Below are positions 28,203-38,240 of a DNA stretch of 64,000 bases, in pieces. Numbering within the stretch: position 1 is the stretch's first letter; each line of letters opens with the position of its first letter. The translations under genes and the position numbers were made by a program. The DNA comes from Planococcus halocryophilus (GTDB lineage Bacteria; Bacillota; Bacilli; Bacillales_A; Planococcaceae). Under the pieces are notes generated by a model. It had not been told where the DNA came from and did no database searches. It saw only the letters and a program-made list of their open reading frames with translations. The DNA is taken from the NCBI RefSeq assembly GCF_001687585.2, contig NZ_CP016537.2, positions 2,390,001 through 2,454,000 on the forward strand. Direction: 5' to 3'.

Positions 28203-29102
28203 CTATGACAAATGTGTGACGAGCGTGCCAATTGATTCGATGGATACTTTAACCGTATCGCCTGCTTTTAAAAACTTCGGTGGAGTAAAACCTTTGCCGA
28301 CTCCAGCAGGTGTACCTGTAAGCAAAATGTCACCTGGCTCTAAAGCCACATATTTTGATACTTCGGCAATCAGTTCATCCACACGACGAATCATGTTTTC
28401 AGTATTGCCGTTTTGACGAATCTCATCATTTACTTTTGTTACGATCGATAAATTTTGTGATTGCGGTATTTCATCTTTTGTTACGATATATGGCCCAATT
28501 GGACATGAACCTGGCAAGCTTTTCCCAAGGAAATATTGTTGGTGTTTAGCTTGTATGTCGCGCGCTGTTAAATCGTTTGCGATGGTATAACCAAAAACGT
28601 AATCATAAGCCATTTGTTTTGGTATTTTATGACCCGCTTTTCCGATAACAACAGCCAATTCACCTTCATAGTCATACGAATCAGTTACGTCGCTATGAAC
28701 AGAAACGGTTTCACCGTCTGCTGAAATACTAGTAGACGCCTTAGTGAAAACTACCAAATCAGTAGGTGCTTCTCCGCCCATTTCTTTAGCATGATCTGCG
28801 TAATTTTTGCCAATCGCAATAATATTTTTTGGTGTTTTTGAAATCGGAGCTAGCCATTCAATTTCTGCATATGAGTGTTTGAATTCTTCAGAGCGGTCAG
28901 ATTGGACAGCGGCTTCCGTCAATTTACGAATTTGTTCGACAAACTCCATTCCTTGTGGAATTCCTTCTATCAATAGAGTAGGGAACGCAGGCAAGACCTC
29001 TAATTGCTGTTGAATCGCAACTAAATCCCATACAGCATCTTCCTTTTTAACTTTTGGTCCGAATCCTTCTTTTCCTTCGTAGCGAAATGATAACAGCTTC
29101 AT
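28203..29102 (-). CDS. yisK: YisK, fumarylacetoacetate hydrolase family protein
   Basis: An FAH-family enzyme of 299 residues. The metal-binding triad lies in the core: DYEGELAVVIG with two acidic residues, then ANDLTARDIQ, and IAIGKNYADHAKEMGG supplies the conserved loop. The C-terminus LLTGTPAGVGKGF is standard. B. subtilis YisK has been described as an oxaloacetate decarboxylase that associates with the cell-envelope protein Mbl; carrying that over is inference. GGAGTG precedes the ATG. It is downstream of the addBA-DUF418 genes on the same strand. Confidence 0.92.
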   Translation of the reverse strand: MKLLSFRYEGKEGFGPKVKKEDAVWDLVAIQQQLEVLPAFPTLLIEGIPQGMEFVEQIRKLTEAAVQSDRSEEFKHSYAEIEWLAPISKTPKNIIAIGKNYADHAKEMGGEAPTDLVVFTKASTSISADGETVSVHSDVTDSYDYEGELAVVIGKAGHKIPKQMAYDYVFGYTIANDLTARDIQAKHQQYFLGKSLPGSCPIGPYIVTKDEIPQSQNLSIVTKVNDEIRQNGNTENMIRRVDELIAEVSKYVALEPGDILLTGTPAGVGKGFTPPKFLKAGDTVKVSIESIGTLVTHLS

Positions 29103-29145
29103 TCGTCAAACACTCCTTTTCTGTAGTTGAATTCATTATACACAT

Positions 29146-30324
29146 TCAGCGTTTTGAATTGTTAGTTTTTTCGAAATTATTTCCGTAAGTCCATTTTCTC
29201 CAAAGCATTTCAAGTGGACCACGTGAAAATTTTTCCAACCAAAGTTCTGCAAAAATTAACTGAACGACAAAAATACCGAAGGCAATCAATGTTCCAGTTA
29301 GCAAGTCAACTTTTCCATACAAACCTAACCCGTATGAATAAAAAATAAATGTAGCTAAAATCGATTGTGTAATATAAGTGGTTATTGACATCCGCCCTAC
29401 TTTAGCTATTGGTGAAAATAACTTTTGTAAGCTTCTTTTTTGAGCCATTAATGCAATCATAGCCGCATAGCCAACCGCTACAAGGGGCCCCCCAAATAGA
29501 TCTTGTAAATAGACAAAAGCGTAATTTTTGTCAAACAAAAAAGGTGTACTTTTTAAAGCTAAGCCCATCAACAGCGGAATAATCGCTAAAAATAACCAGA
29601 GTTTGCGCTTTTCCTGCGTCCGTTCAATTAACTGCCACTTAGCTGCAGCTGCTCCAAACATGAGAAAAGGCAAGATGGTAAACGCTAAAAACACAAAGCC
29701 TATCATATTATTACTGTAAGTCCAGTCAGCCAATCGTTGGCTGAAAATCTCTGCAAAACTACCCGATTGATACGATTGAATCGAATTTTCAATTTCCATA
29801 TAGCCCACATAAGTATTCGGATCTGCAGCTGCCGCGATAAACAGAATCGCGAGCATTAACAAGTGAGGCACCGCATAAATAACTGCACCCAAACTCATTA
29901 GCCATCTAGAAGGAAGTCGAATCAAGCCAAGTAATAAAAAGCCCATAATGGCATAAGTAATTAAAATATCCCCATACCAGATAAGAAAGGCATGAATGAT
30001 GCCAAATAATAAGAGTACCATTAGCCGCTTAACTGCAAGCGGCATAAAGGGACGGCCAACAGCCTCTGCACGCATGTATTGCATAGCTAATCCATAGCCA
30101 AATAACATAGCGAACAATGGATAAAAACTAGCTTGGATAAAAATATCAATCACCAAATAGATTCCTTCATTCACACTCCCGTTAAACCATTTATAAGGAT
30201 CGATATAGGAAAGCGGTGAATGGAAAGCCAGCATATTAATAAGTAAAATACCTAAAAGCGAAAATCCTCTCATCAAGTCAATCGCTTTTATTCGTTCATT
30301 GGTGGAAACCGGCTGTAAGTTCAA
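29146..30324 (-). CDS. DUF418 family membrane protein
   Basis: A membrane protein of 392 residues with about ten predicted helices. The N-terminal RIKAIDLMRGFSLLGILLINMLAF and the C-terminal DUF418 domain (VGRMSITTYITQSILATFIFY, then FSRGPLEMLWRKWTY) are typical of the YeiB/DUF418 family, whose substrate is unknown. Start is TTG 30324 behind AGGAGGATTATT. It follows addA by 10 bases and is likely cotranscribed with addBA, though no functional link is obvious. Confidence 0.88.
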   Translation of the reverse strand: MNLQPVSTNERIKAIDLMRGFSLLGILLINMLAFHSPLSYIDPYKWFNGSVNEGIYLVIDIFIQASFYPLFAMLFGYGLAMQYMRAEAVGRPFMPLAVKRLMVLLLFGIIHAFLIWYGDILITYAIMGFLLLGLIRLPSRWLMSLGAVIYAVPHLLMLAILFIAAAADPNTYVGYMEIENSIQSYQSGSFAEIFSQRLADWTYSNNMIGFVFLAFTILPFLMFGAAAAKWQLIERTQEKRKLWLFLAIIPLLMGLALKSTPFLFDKNYAFVYLQDLFGGPLVAVGYAAMIALMAQKRSLQKLFSPIAKVGRMSITTYITQSILATFIFYSYGLGLYGKVDLLTGTLIAFGIFVVQLIFAELWLEKFSRGPLEMLWRKWTYGNNFEKTNNSKR

Positions 30325-30334
30325 AATAATCCTC

Positions 30335-33300
30335 CTAAATATTCACTTCTTGATTAGCTGCAAACAAGTATACCAAGCGTTCTTTAACCGGTATTTTCAA
30401 TATCGATTCAACCGCTTCTTGATAGACAGTTAACTGAACACCATATCGTTCCGACATTTCATTTTGTACATCGTTAATCTGTGTCACACGATCCGTTTTA
30501 TAATCTAGCAACACCCAACCATCTTGTTCTTCGAACAAACAATCAACAATCCCTTGGATAATTTGATGATCACCGTCTGCATCTTTTTTTGCGTAAGTAA
30601 AAGGTACTTCTCTTTTTATGTTTTTCGCAGCTCTAAGACGCACAGCCGTTTTACTTTCATAAAAACGTTCAAGTTCTTCTACTTTCACCGCTTTGCCTTC
30701 GTCTGGTGATAGAATTTCCATCCCAACTAAAGTTTCGATAAACTCTTTTATTTCGCCGCTATTCAAGGTACGATCCAACGGAATATGCTGCATCACTGCA
30801 TGGACAGCCGTCCCAATATCAGCTCCGGATAAACATTTGTCCATCATGAAATTCGGACGATGTAGCAACATTTTCTGTTCTGGCTTTACTGTCTGAATAA
30901 AGGACTCCGGTTCATCAAGACGTTGCAACATCTGCAATCGCTTCATTTCAGTTACAGACTGCTTTGATCGTTTATCGACCGCTAGCTGGTGTGGGTATTG
31001 AAAGTTAAAGCGCTCATTAACCTGCTGTTGATAATCTTCCAACAGGTCATCTCCTTTCAGTAATTCTTCAATACTTACTACTGCTGGAAGTAACGATTGA
31101 GATTCGATAATCTCAATGTGAAAACGAGACGAATGATTAAGAAAATGCCCGGTAACATTCAGTTGTTCTTCAGCATCAGGATGTCTTGCTACTGCTGGAC
31201 CTATCCAGTCCAAATACCCTTTAGCACGAGAGCGCATAAAGTCTGGCAGACGAACATCATTTGTCGCCACTTTCCATTTCTCAAATAGCTTATCAATGTC
31301 TTTAACAGAAGCTGTCAAGTACAGTCTTTCTTTTGCTCGAGTCATCGCTACGTATAAAACACGCATTTCTTCTGCTTTCATCTGCAATTGCTTCATTTCT
31401 CGAACAGCTAGAAACGGCAGTGATGTGTACTCGATTCGTGTATCAGGGTTTACTGCTTTGACTGCCAATCCATAATCTTGATCAAACAAATAAGATTTTT
31501 TAAAATCCATTTCATTAAAAGCTCGTCCCGTACCCGCAAAAAAGACTACAGGAAACTCGAGTCCCTTTGACTTATGTACGGTCATTAGCCGAACAACATT
31601 TTCTTTTTCACTAAGTGATTTCGCTGTACCTAAATCATCGCCTCGTTCTCGCATCCGGTCAATAAAGCGGAGAAAACGGAACAAACCACGGAATGAAGTT
31701 TTTTCATATTCGAGTGCACGGTCGTGCAACGCACGCAAATTAGCTTTCCGTTGTTTGCCATTTGTCATAGCGCCAACCATTTCATAATAATTGGTATCCA
31801 AATAAACTTGCCAAATCAGTTCCGCTAGTGAGCCTCGACGTGCCAGATTTCGCCAACCTTCTAATTGAAGGATAAAACGGCGTAGTTTCTCAGCCGCAGC
31901 TGGGTCGATTCCTGTACCTGAACGCATAAAGGTTTTTACCGCTTCATAAAAGGAAGCTTGAGGTGCTGCTAAACGAATTTCAGCCATTTCATTTTCTTTC
32001 AAGCCAATAAACGGCGCACGTAAAACAGAGGCGAGCGGAATGTCTTGGTAAGGGTTATCGATAACACGCAGCGTATTCAACATAATCATTACTTCAAGCG
32101 CTTCAAAATAGCCACCTGTTAATTCCGCATACAATGGGATTCCAGCCATTTTGAATTCATCTACAAAGTCACCGGACCAAGTCATCGAGCGCATCAAAAC
32201 AACGATATCACGGTATTCTAGCGGTCGTTGGCTTTGTGTCCAAGGATCATTGACCGTTGTTTGACTGTCCATCAATTCCTTGATTTTTTTGGTGATAAAC
32301 CGCGCTTCCCATTGAGATTTCGCCAAGTCCTCGTCTTCTGATTCTTCTTCAGTTTCTGGTTCATGTATTAAAGTCAATTCAATCGGAGTTACTTGTTCTG
32401 GATAAGGCGCTTTTGCTTTTAACGCAGCCGCTTCATCGTAATCGATTTCTCCGACTCGTTCCCCCATTATTTGAGAGAATATATAGTTGGTGCCATCTAA
32501 GATTTCCTTACGGCTTCTGAAATTTGCATTTAAATCAATTCGTAGTCCTGTGTTTTTAGCATCATGTTTAAAACGAGAATATTTCCCTAAAAATAACATA
32601 GGTTCTGCTAAACGGAAACGGTAAATCGATTGCTTCACATCGCCAACCATGAACAGGTTGCCATTTTGTTCGTTTCCTGATTTCACCAAATTTAGAATTG
32701 TCTCTTGCAAAAGGTTTGTATCTTGGTATTCATCAACTAACACTTCTTTAAAGCGATCTTGATATTCTTTTGCGATAGCTGAAGGCTTGCCTTCCTCCAT
32801 TAATATCTCTAATGCATAATGCTCTAAGTCGGAAAAATCGACCAATGCTCGATCAATCTTCAACGCTTTGTATTGATCAGCGAAAAGCTGTGTTAACTCG
32901 ACTAAAGTTTTCATCAGTGGAGCCATTTCTCGCATTTCTTCTAATAAGCGCTTTGGAGAGCGAGTAAAATAAGCATCAAACAAGCCACTTACAATTTTCT
33001 TCACATCATTACGTCGCGCTTTCGCTTCTTCAGCTAAGGCTGGATCACAAGAATCTTTACGAATACTCGCTGCTTTTTCCCATTTAAACGATTTAGAAAA
33101 AGCATATAAGCTCTCCCATGAGTTTTCCATTGCTGCAATTGCTGTTTGTATGACTTCAGTATCTGTTCTAAACGTACTTTCTAGTACGGCAGGTCCATCT
33201 GACTCATGCGTTAGTTGGAGGCCTTGATCAGCCAATTGCAACGCTTCCTCTAAAGCATGACGTATTGTTAGTTTTAAATCCCCGATAAATGGTAATTCGT

Positions 33301-33943
33301 CAATTGTCGCATCCGTTGGCACATTGTATAGATTAGGTACTTGTTGCAACCACTCTTGTGGATTAGGATGCACGCGCGAATAGTCATACAGCTTGCTTAG
33401 TAACACTTCCATCGCTTGATCACTGCGATCAGATGTAAAGCTATCCGCCAAACGATAAACTGCATCCGCTCCTTCCCCTTCATATGCAGATTCAAGCACT
33501 GCTTCTAGAACATCGTCTCGCAAAAGAGCGGCTTCTGTTTCTCCAGCAATTCGAAAACCCGGGTCGATTTCAAGCAAATACGCATATTGTTTTACGACCT
33601 GCAAACAAAACGAATGCAGTGTAGAAATTTGAGCTTTATTGATCAAACGCAATTGTTTTCGTAAATGAATCGAGTCTGGATTTTCTGCAACTGCTTTTTC
33701 CAACGCATTCGACATCCGGTGACGCATTTCAGCAGCTGAAGCATTAGTAAACGTAACAACTAAAAGTTCATCGACAGATATTGGATCGTCTTCGGCCAAC
33801 ACCTTTTCTATCATACGGTTTATCAGAACAGCTGTTTTGCCCGATCCAGCTGCTGCTGACACCAACATATCTTGTCCCTTTGCCCATATTGCCATCCATT
33901 GTTCGTCGGTCCAAGTAGCATCAATTGGTTTTTTCGGTATCAT
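30335..33943 (-). CDS. addA: AddA, helicase-nuclease subunit A
   Basis: The UvrD-type helicase and nuclease subunit of the AddAB enzyme, which resects double-strand ends for RecA and recognises Chi. It has 1202 residues: Walker A AAAGSGKTAVL (about 33-43), motif II VDEYQDTN, motif III GDVKQSIYRFR, motif V TVHKSKGLEFPVV and motif VI MTRAKERLY. The C-terminal nuclease motif is GIVDCLFEEQDGWVLLDYKTD. It overlaps addB by 23 bases and has AAAGGAGA before the ATG. The gene pair order addB-addA is as in B. subtilis. Confidence 0.96.
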   Translation of the reverse strand: MIPKKPIDATWTDEQWMAIWAKGQDMLVSAAAGSGKTAVLINRMIEKVLAEDDPISVDELLVVTFTNASAAEMRHRMSNALEKAVAENPDSIHLRKQLRLINKAQISTLHSFCLQVVKQYAYLLEIDPGFRIAGETEAALLRDDVLEAVLESAYEGEGADAVYRLADSFTSDRSDQAMEVLLSKLYDYSRVHPNPQEWLQQVPNLYNVPTDATIDELPFIGDLKLTIRHALEEALQLADQGLQLTHESDGPAVLESTFRTDTEVIQTAIAAMENSWESLYAFSKSFKWEKAASIRKDSCDPALAEEAKARRNDVKKIVSGLFDAYFTRSPKRLLEEMREMAPLMKTLVELTQLFADQYKALKIDRALVDFSDLEHYALEILMEEGKPSAIAKEYQDRFKEVLVDEYQDTNLLQETILNLVKSGNEQNGNLFMVGDVKQSIYRFRLAEPMLFLGKYSRFKHDAKNTGLRIDLNANFRSRKEILDGTNYIFSQIMGERVGEIDYDEAAALKAKAPYPEQVTPIELTLIHEPETEEESEDEDLAKSQWEARFITKKIKELMDSQTTVNDPWTQSQRPLEYRDIVVLMRSMTWSGDFVDEFKMAGIPLYAELTGGYFEALEVMIMLNTLRVIDNPYQDIPLASVLRAPFIGLKENEMAEIRLAAPQASFYEAVKTFMRSGTGIDPAAAEKLRRFILQLEGWRNLARRGSLAELIWQVYLDTNYYEMVGAMTNGKQRKANLRALHDRALEYEKTSFRGLFRFLRFIDRMRERGDDLGTAKSLSEKENVVRLMTVHKSKGLEFPVVFFAGTGRAFNEMDFKKSYLFDQDYGLAVKAVNPDTRIEYTSLPFLAVREMKQLQMKAEEMRVLYVAMTRAKERLYLTASVKDIDKLFEKWKVATNDVRLPDFMRSRAKGYLDWIGPAVARHPDAEEQLNVTGHFLNHSSRFHIEIIESQSLLPAVVSIEELLKGDDLLEDYQQQVNERFNFQYPHQLAVDKRSKQSVTEMKRLQMLQRLDEPESFIQTVKPEQKMLLHRPNFMMDKCLSGADIGTAVHAVMQHIPLDRTLNSGEIKEFIETLVGMEILSPDEGKAVKVEELERFYESKTAVRLRAAKNIKREVPFTYAKKDADGDHQIIQGIVDCLFEEQDGWVLLDYKTDRVTQINDVQNEMSERYGVQLTVYQEAVESILKIPVKERLVYLFAANQEVNI

Positions 33944-36900
33944 CTGCAGCTGTCTCCTTTCTGATCAATTCCACTGCTTTATCAGGAGATAAAGCAGTCA
34001 ATTTCCGGTAACTTTGGTCAGGATCTGCTGGGTCAAATTGGCAAACCGAACGATAAGAACAAAATTGACAAGGTGTGTCTTCTTTCATTTTATATGGCGT
34101 GATACTCGTATCGCCTTCTAATATGCCATTGCCTGCGTTTTGATGCTTATTGCGGACAAAACGGCGGACAACTTGCATGTCTTCTTTCATCAACGTTTTT
34201 GATTGAGATGCAGACACTGCTCCGCTTTTGTTGAGTCGTACTGGAATTACATTGGAATATCCATCAATTTGGTTATCCATTGCTTCAATCACTTCAGGAT
34301 CTTCAACGACTAAGCCATTCATCTTAAAGGATTTGGCCATTTCTTCATCTAGTTCTTCAGCTGTCAGCAATTTTGTTAGCTTTAACATCGGATTGTGCAT
34401 ATGAAAATAAAGCACACCAGCCGGTTCTGCTTCTTCTCCCAGCCAACGTTCAGAATGAGTTAGGGCAACATCTAAGTAAGTAAAGGTTTGTAAAGATAAA
34501 CCATGATAAACGTTGCTCAGGTCGAGACCTTGTTTAGATGATTTGTAATCGACGATACGCAAATAAGGTTTACCGTGAATGTCAGTAGAATCGATTCGAT
34601 CAATCCGACCTCGAACGTTCATCTTACGTCCACGATCTAAAGAAATTTCAAGAGGTGGAATCGTTTCTTTTGGTCCAAACCCTACTTCTAATGCAATCGG
34701 TACAAATCCCGAAACTTTAGCGTGTTTGCTGAGCATATAGGCTGTTTGGCGAATAATACCTTCTAATTTATGCTGGATATAACGATAGCGATGTGAGCTC
34801 ATTAATATATGATTAACAAAATAAGGAGACAGCTGTTCAATCGCTTCTTTTGCTAAGTTTTGGCATTGTTTTTGTGTCAGTGAAGACCACGATACGCCAA
34901 GCCGAAGCACTTCATCTGATATCCATTTTATCGCTGCATGGAAAAGGTCCCCCATTGCAGGTGCTGCTAATTTGTATTGACTTCTTTCTTCGAGACGTAA
35001 CCCATAAGCCACATAATGCGCAAACGGACAGCCGTAATAAGTTTCAACCCTCGATACACTAGAAGAAATGGGTGTTCCATACAAAGGTTCCGCAATAGCA
35101 TCACGAAGAGGATCTGCTTTATTTGGTTTAATAGGCGATAAAATACGTTTAATAATAGAAGACCAAAACGGGTCATCTTCGTAAAAATTGTAAACTGCAC
35201 GCCATTCGGCTGATAATTCACCACTGCGTATTTGTGAAGTTAAATAGGCCAAACTCGCTCGTGGATGCGAAATATACGCCATAGGAGAAGCATCTACAAG
35301 CTCTTCAGGGTCAATGACTGCAGGAAAGGTATCAATTGACAACATATCCTTTAGTTTTTGAATATAAAGAGATGGCAATAATGCTTTTCCTTCTTCATCT
35401 GCGATTGGAAACGAGACGGTCAATAAATCAGAAGCAGATGTAAAGGCACGATACACCATATAAGTCTCATCCATTAAGCGCATTTTCGATGTTGGAGCCA
35501 GCTCAAAGCCAATTTGAGCAAACCATTCACGATCTGTATCTGTTAACAGTCCTTCTTGCTCGATACGCTTCGGCAAAACACCGTCATTCGCTCCGACAAC
35601 GAAGACCGACTTAATATCCATTAAACGTGCTAAATCGATTTTTGATACCATAACTTGATCTAGTGATGGGGGTATACGCGAAAACTCTAACGTTTCAAAA
35701 CCTTCGTCTAATATCTTTACAGCTGTTTGCAAATCAATTTCTTTATCGCCAAACATTAATACAAATTGATCTAACACACCCACCCACTGATTCCATGCTT
35801 GCTCGTGTTCCGTTGCAGCGAGTAGGCGATGCTCACTTTCTTCGCGTTCTCGTAAATCTTGAATTTTTGCATAGACTTCCATTTTTTCTATAAAAAGAAA
35901 CAAAGATTCCGCTATATCTCGTCCTGTTTTACTCAGTTTTAATTGTTCTTTTAACTGAGCTAAAGGTTCTCTTACTAAGTCACGTACTGCATGAAGCTCT
36001 ACTTGCGCCGCTAGCTCTTCGTCTGTTTGTATGGATGTGTGAAATTCCAAACCGCGGTATTTTTTATAAAACCAGCGTTTTTCATCAAACCAACGCTTTC
36101 CGTATATACCATTAGCGATGACGAAGTTCTCTAGTACATCACTTCTTTCTCGCCATTTTGTTACAGGTCCTTGTGGAAAGAACAAATCGGTTTTGACAGC
36201 ACGAAAAATCGATTCGTAAGAATAATTCGAGACCATCGATTCAAGTACTGAACGACTAAATTCAATCAAAGGATGATGAAGCATCGATTTTTTTTGGCTG
36301 ATAAAATAAGGGATTTCATATTGCGGGAAAATTGTATGGATCAGTTCATCATAAATTTCAGGTTGTCTGTAAAGAATGGCGATTTCATTGTAACGAAAAC
36401 CATTTCTCACTTGGTCTCTAATCGCGCGTGCTACCGCATGCATTTCAGCTCTTCTATTTGATGCTTCAACTAAAGAGACATTGCCCTCTCCTTGAGTTTT
36501 TTGTGTTGGGAAGTCATCAAAGTGACGTTCAATATGTTCTAGTTCAGGGTTCACAAAACGGCGTGGCAAAGCTAAGTGAACCGAATTATCAATGTCGATT
36601 CCCTCTTTCGCCGCTTGTTCAGTTAATCTACGGGCTGTATTAGCAGACTGGTAGAATAAGGTTTGTTCATCATTTGGATCAGTTTGTTCATCCATAGGTA
36701 ATGCAATCGTTACTGATTTAGCATGCTTCATTAATTCAAAAAGAATTTCATACTCTCTAGCTGTAAAGGTGACAAATCCATCGATGTAAATAGTCGACGA
36801 TTTCACCAAATCAGAATGTGGTATTTTCTCACTTAATAAGGCTAGATGACCTTCAGAATCTACAAATACTTTTCCTAGACGACTTTCAATTTCAGTAAGG

Positions 36901-37397
36901 ATTAACTCGAGATCTTCTGCTTTTTCGAGTAATGTTTTTGGTGCACCCGCTTCAACTAATGACGAACGGATGGCGTTTAATTCTCCGCAATCTACACAAT
37001 AACGAGCAAATTCTTTCACTAATTGTTCGATTTGATCAGTAAACCCTTTTTTTCCCGCAGCTCTTCGAAACAATTGAAAATCCTCTCGATGATCTTCCAG
37101 CAAGCTACGAATTAGCATACGGTAGCCAAAAGTATCTACTTCCCTCCTGCTAATGCCTCCTACTTCTTGAAGCACACGCCAAGCCAATCGCTTAAACGTC
37201 ACCGCTTGCGCACGTATCATGCCATTCATATTGTATGCAGCAGCTAATCGATATTCGGTAGAAAATGACATTTGATCCGGTACAATAAGAAATATCGGAT
37301 CACCATCTGCCTGTCGTTTTAACTCATCCACTATTTCTTCTTGAACAAAACGAGTTTTCCCCGCTCCAGCTCTGCCATAAACAATGCGTAATGACAC
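33921..37397 (-). CDS. addB: AddB, helicase-nuclease subunit B
   Basis: The partner of AddA, 1158 residues. An N-terminal Walker A (GRAGAGKTRFV, 8-18) precedes an inactive helicase core that recognises Chi. The C-terminal RecB-like nuclease domain has GRIDRID and LRIVDYKSSK. An iron-sulfur cluster is predicted from Cys in YYGCPFAHY plus the C-terminal CQFCSYRSVC set. Start is GTG 37397 with GGAGGAG 7 bases before. A LexA-like dyad sits between the -10 and this start, suggesting SOS control. Confidence 0.96.
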   Translation of the reverse strand: MSLRIVYGRAGAGKTRFVQEEIVDELKRQADGDPIFLIVPDQMSFSTEYRLAAAYNMNGMIRAQAVTFKRLAWRVLQEVGGISRREVDTFGYRMLIRSLLEDHREDFQLFRRAAGKKGFTDQIEQLVKEFARYCVDCGELNAIRSSLVEAGAPKTLLEKAEDLELILTEIESRLGKVFVDSEGHLALLSEKIPHSDLVKSSTIYIDGFVTFTAREYEILFELMKHAKSVTIALPMDEQTDPNDEQTLFYQSANTARRLTEQAAKEGIDIDNSVHLALPRRFVNPELEHIERHFDDFPTQKTQGEGNVSLVEASNRRAEMHAVARAIRDQVRNGFRYNEIAILYRQPEIYDELIHTIFPQYEIPYFISQKKSMLHHPLIEFSRSVLESMVSNYSYESIFRAVKTDLFFPQGPVTKWRERSDVLENFVIANGIYGKRWFDEKRWFYKKYRGLEFHTSIQTDEELAAQVELHAVRDLVREPLAQLKEQLKLSKTGRDIAESLFLFIEKMEVYAKIQDLREREESEHRLLAATEHEQAWNQWVGVLDQFVLMFGDKEIDLQTAVKILDEGFETLEFSRIPPSLDQVMVSKIDLARLMDIKSVFVVGANDGVLPKRIEQEGLLTDTDREWFAQIGFELAPTSKMRLMDETYMVYRAFTSASDLLTVSFPIADEEGKALLPSLYIQKLKDMLSIDTFPAVIDPEELVDASPMAYISHPRASLAYLTSQIRSGELSAEWRAVYNFYEDDPFWSSIIKRILSPIKPNKADPLRDAIAEPLYGTPISSSVSRVETYYGCPFAHYVAYGLRLEERSQYKLAAPAMGDLFHAAIKWISDEVLRLGVSWSSLTQKQCQNLAKEAIEQLSPYFVNHILMSSHRYRYIQHKLEGIIRQTAYMLSKHAKVSGFVPIALEVGFGPKETIPPLEISLDRGRKMNVRGRIDRIDSTDIHGKPYLRIVDYKSSKQGLDLSNVYHGLSLQTFTYLDVALTHSERWLGEEAEPAGVLYFHMHNPMLKLTKLLTAEELDEEMAKSFKMNGLVVEDPEVIEAMDNQIDGYSNVIPVRLNKSGAVSASQSKTLMKEDMQVVRRFVRNKHQNAGNGILEGDTSITPYKMKEDTPCQFCSYRSVCQFDPADPDQSYRKLTALSPDKAVELIRKETAADDTEKTN

Positions 37398-37415
37398 ATG
37401 ACCACTCCTCCGCTA

Positions 37416-37429
37416 AGAACATTTGTTCT
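37416..37429. promoter_or_regulatory. LexA/DinR-like SOS box upstream of addBA
   Basis: AGAACATTTGTTCT is a perfect dyad with GAAC-N4-GTTC, the core of the Gram-positive LexA (DinR) site CGAACRNRYGTTYC. It matches that consensus at 11 of 14 positions. It lies directly downstream of the predicted -10 and 19 bases before the addB start. Confidence 0.65.
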
Positions 37430-37430
37430 A

Positions 37431-37460
37431 ATTATACGTTTTTCTACTATCCTATGCCAC
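37431..37460 (-). promoter_or_regulatory. Predicted promoter of addBA
   Basis: A perfect TATAAT (37431-37436 on the minus strand) with GTGGCA about 18 bp upstream. The -35 is weak (4 of 6). Confidence 0.5.
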
Positions 37461-37468
37461 TTACAACT

Positions 37469-38101
37469 TCATCCTTGCTTGTGTTTTTTACGTTCTTCAC
37501 TAGCCAGACGGAAATCTTCTTCCACTTTTTTGTGCAAACGTTTTTCAAAAATCTTCCCGATTACATACAATAAAATAATGACTAAAATAACAATTGCTGT
37601 CCGGATCGGTTGTGTGAAAAGTGCACGCAAGTCGTATCCGACAAACGAAATTGTAAACACCATCACAAGTTTCCCTGCCATAACCGTTAATAAATAATAA
37701 TATTTCCGAATGTTTGATAAGCCGGCAACTAAGTTTACAAGTGCTGATGGAGTAAAAGGTAAACAAAGCAATAAAAATAATGGACCAAAGCCATTACGCT
37801 CTACCCAGTGAATCAACTTTTGAACTTTGTCATGCCGTGTCATGAAATTCATGAAACGAGCTCTGCCATATTTGCGCACCAATAAAAATACGGCATATGC
37901 ACCAATTACTGAACCGCCCCAAGAAAGTAAAAATCCTAACCATAAACCATACGCTGTAGCGTTGGCAAAAACAAAAACAAATAAGGGCAAGAACGGTAAA
38001 AAAGCTTCAATAAAGGGCAAGAGGAATCCGATTAACGGACCAAAAGCCTTGTAGGATTGTGTCAACTCCACAATATTTTCCATTGAAAAAAAATCCATCA
38101 T
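37469..38101 (-). CDS. TVP38/TMEM64 family (VTT domain) membrane protein, YhjE-like
   Basis: A DedA-superfamily membrane protein of 210 residues. The VTT core is visible: PFIEAFLPFLPLFVFVFANA, the re-entrant region LLSWGGSVIGAYAVFLLVRKYGRARF, and LLCLPFTPSALVNLVAGLSNI with the FxP motif. The C-terminal tail is basic. Related proteins act in lipid scrambling or transport. B. subtilis yhjE lies in the region of addAB. It is upstream of addB but separated by the predicted addB promoter. Confidence 0.88.
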   Translation of the reverse strand: MMDFFSMENIVELTQSYKAFGPLIGFLLPFIEAFLPFLPLFVFVFANATAYGLWLGFLLSWGGSVIGAYAVFLLVRKYGRARFMNFMTRHDKVQKLIHWVERNGFGPLFLLLCLPFTPSALVNLVAGLSNIRKYYYLLTVMAGKLVMVFTISFVGYDLRALFTQPIRTAIVILVIILLYVIGKIFEKRLHKKVEEDFRLASEERKKHKQG

Positions 38102-38187
38102 AAGCTCAGTCCTTTAAATTGTTTAATTTTTCTAACTCCCATTCCAAACTAAAAAGTTTTTGTGATATGCTATTATAATTACTTTAC

Positions 38188-38202
38188 ACTCTTTCAAAGA
38201 GT
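38188..38202. promoter_or_regulatory. Inverted repeat upstream of azlC
   Basis: ACTCTTT-C-AAAGAGT is a 7-bp perfect dyad about 40 bases before azlC and just downstream of a TATAAT (38174-38179). It could be an operator or a small leader hairpin; the regulator is not recognised. Confidence 0.35.
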
Positions 38203-38240
38203 TTGGAAAAGGAAATACTTATACATAAGGAGCGAAAAGA

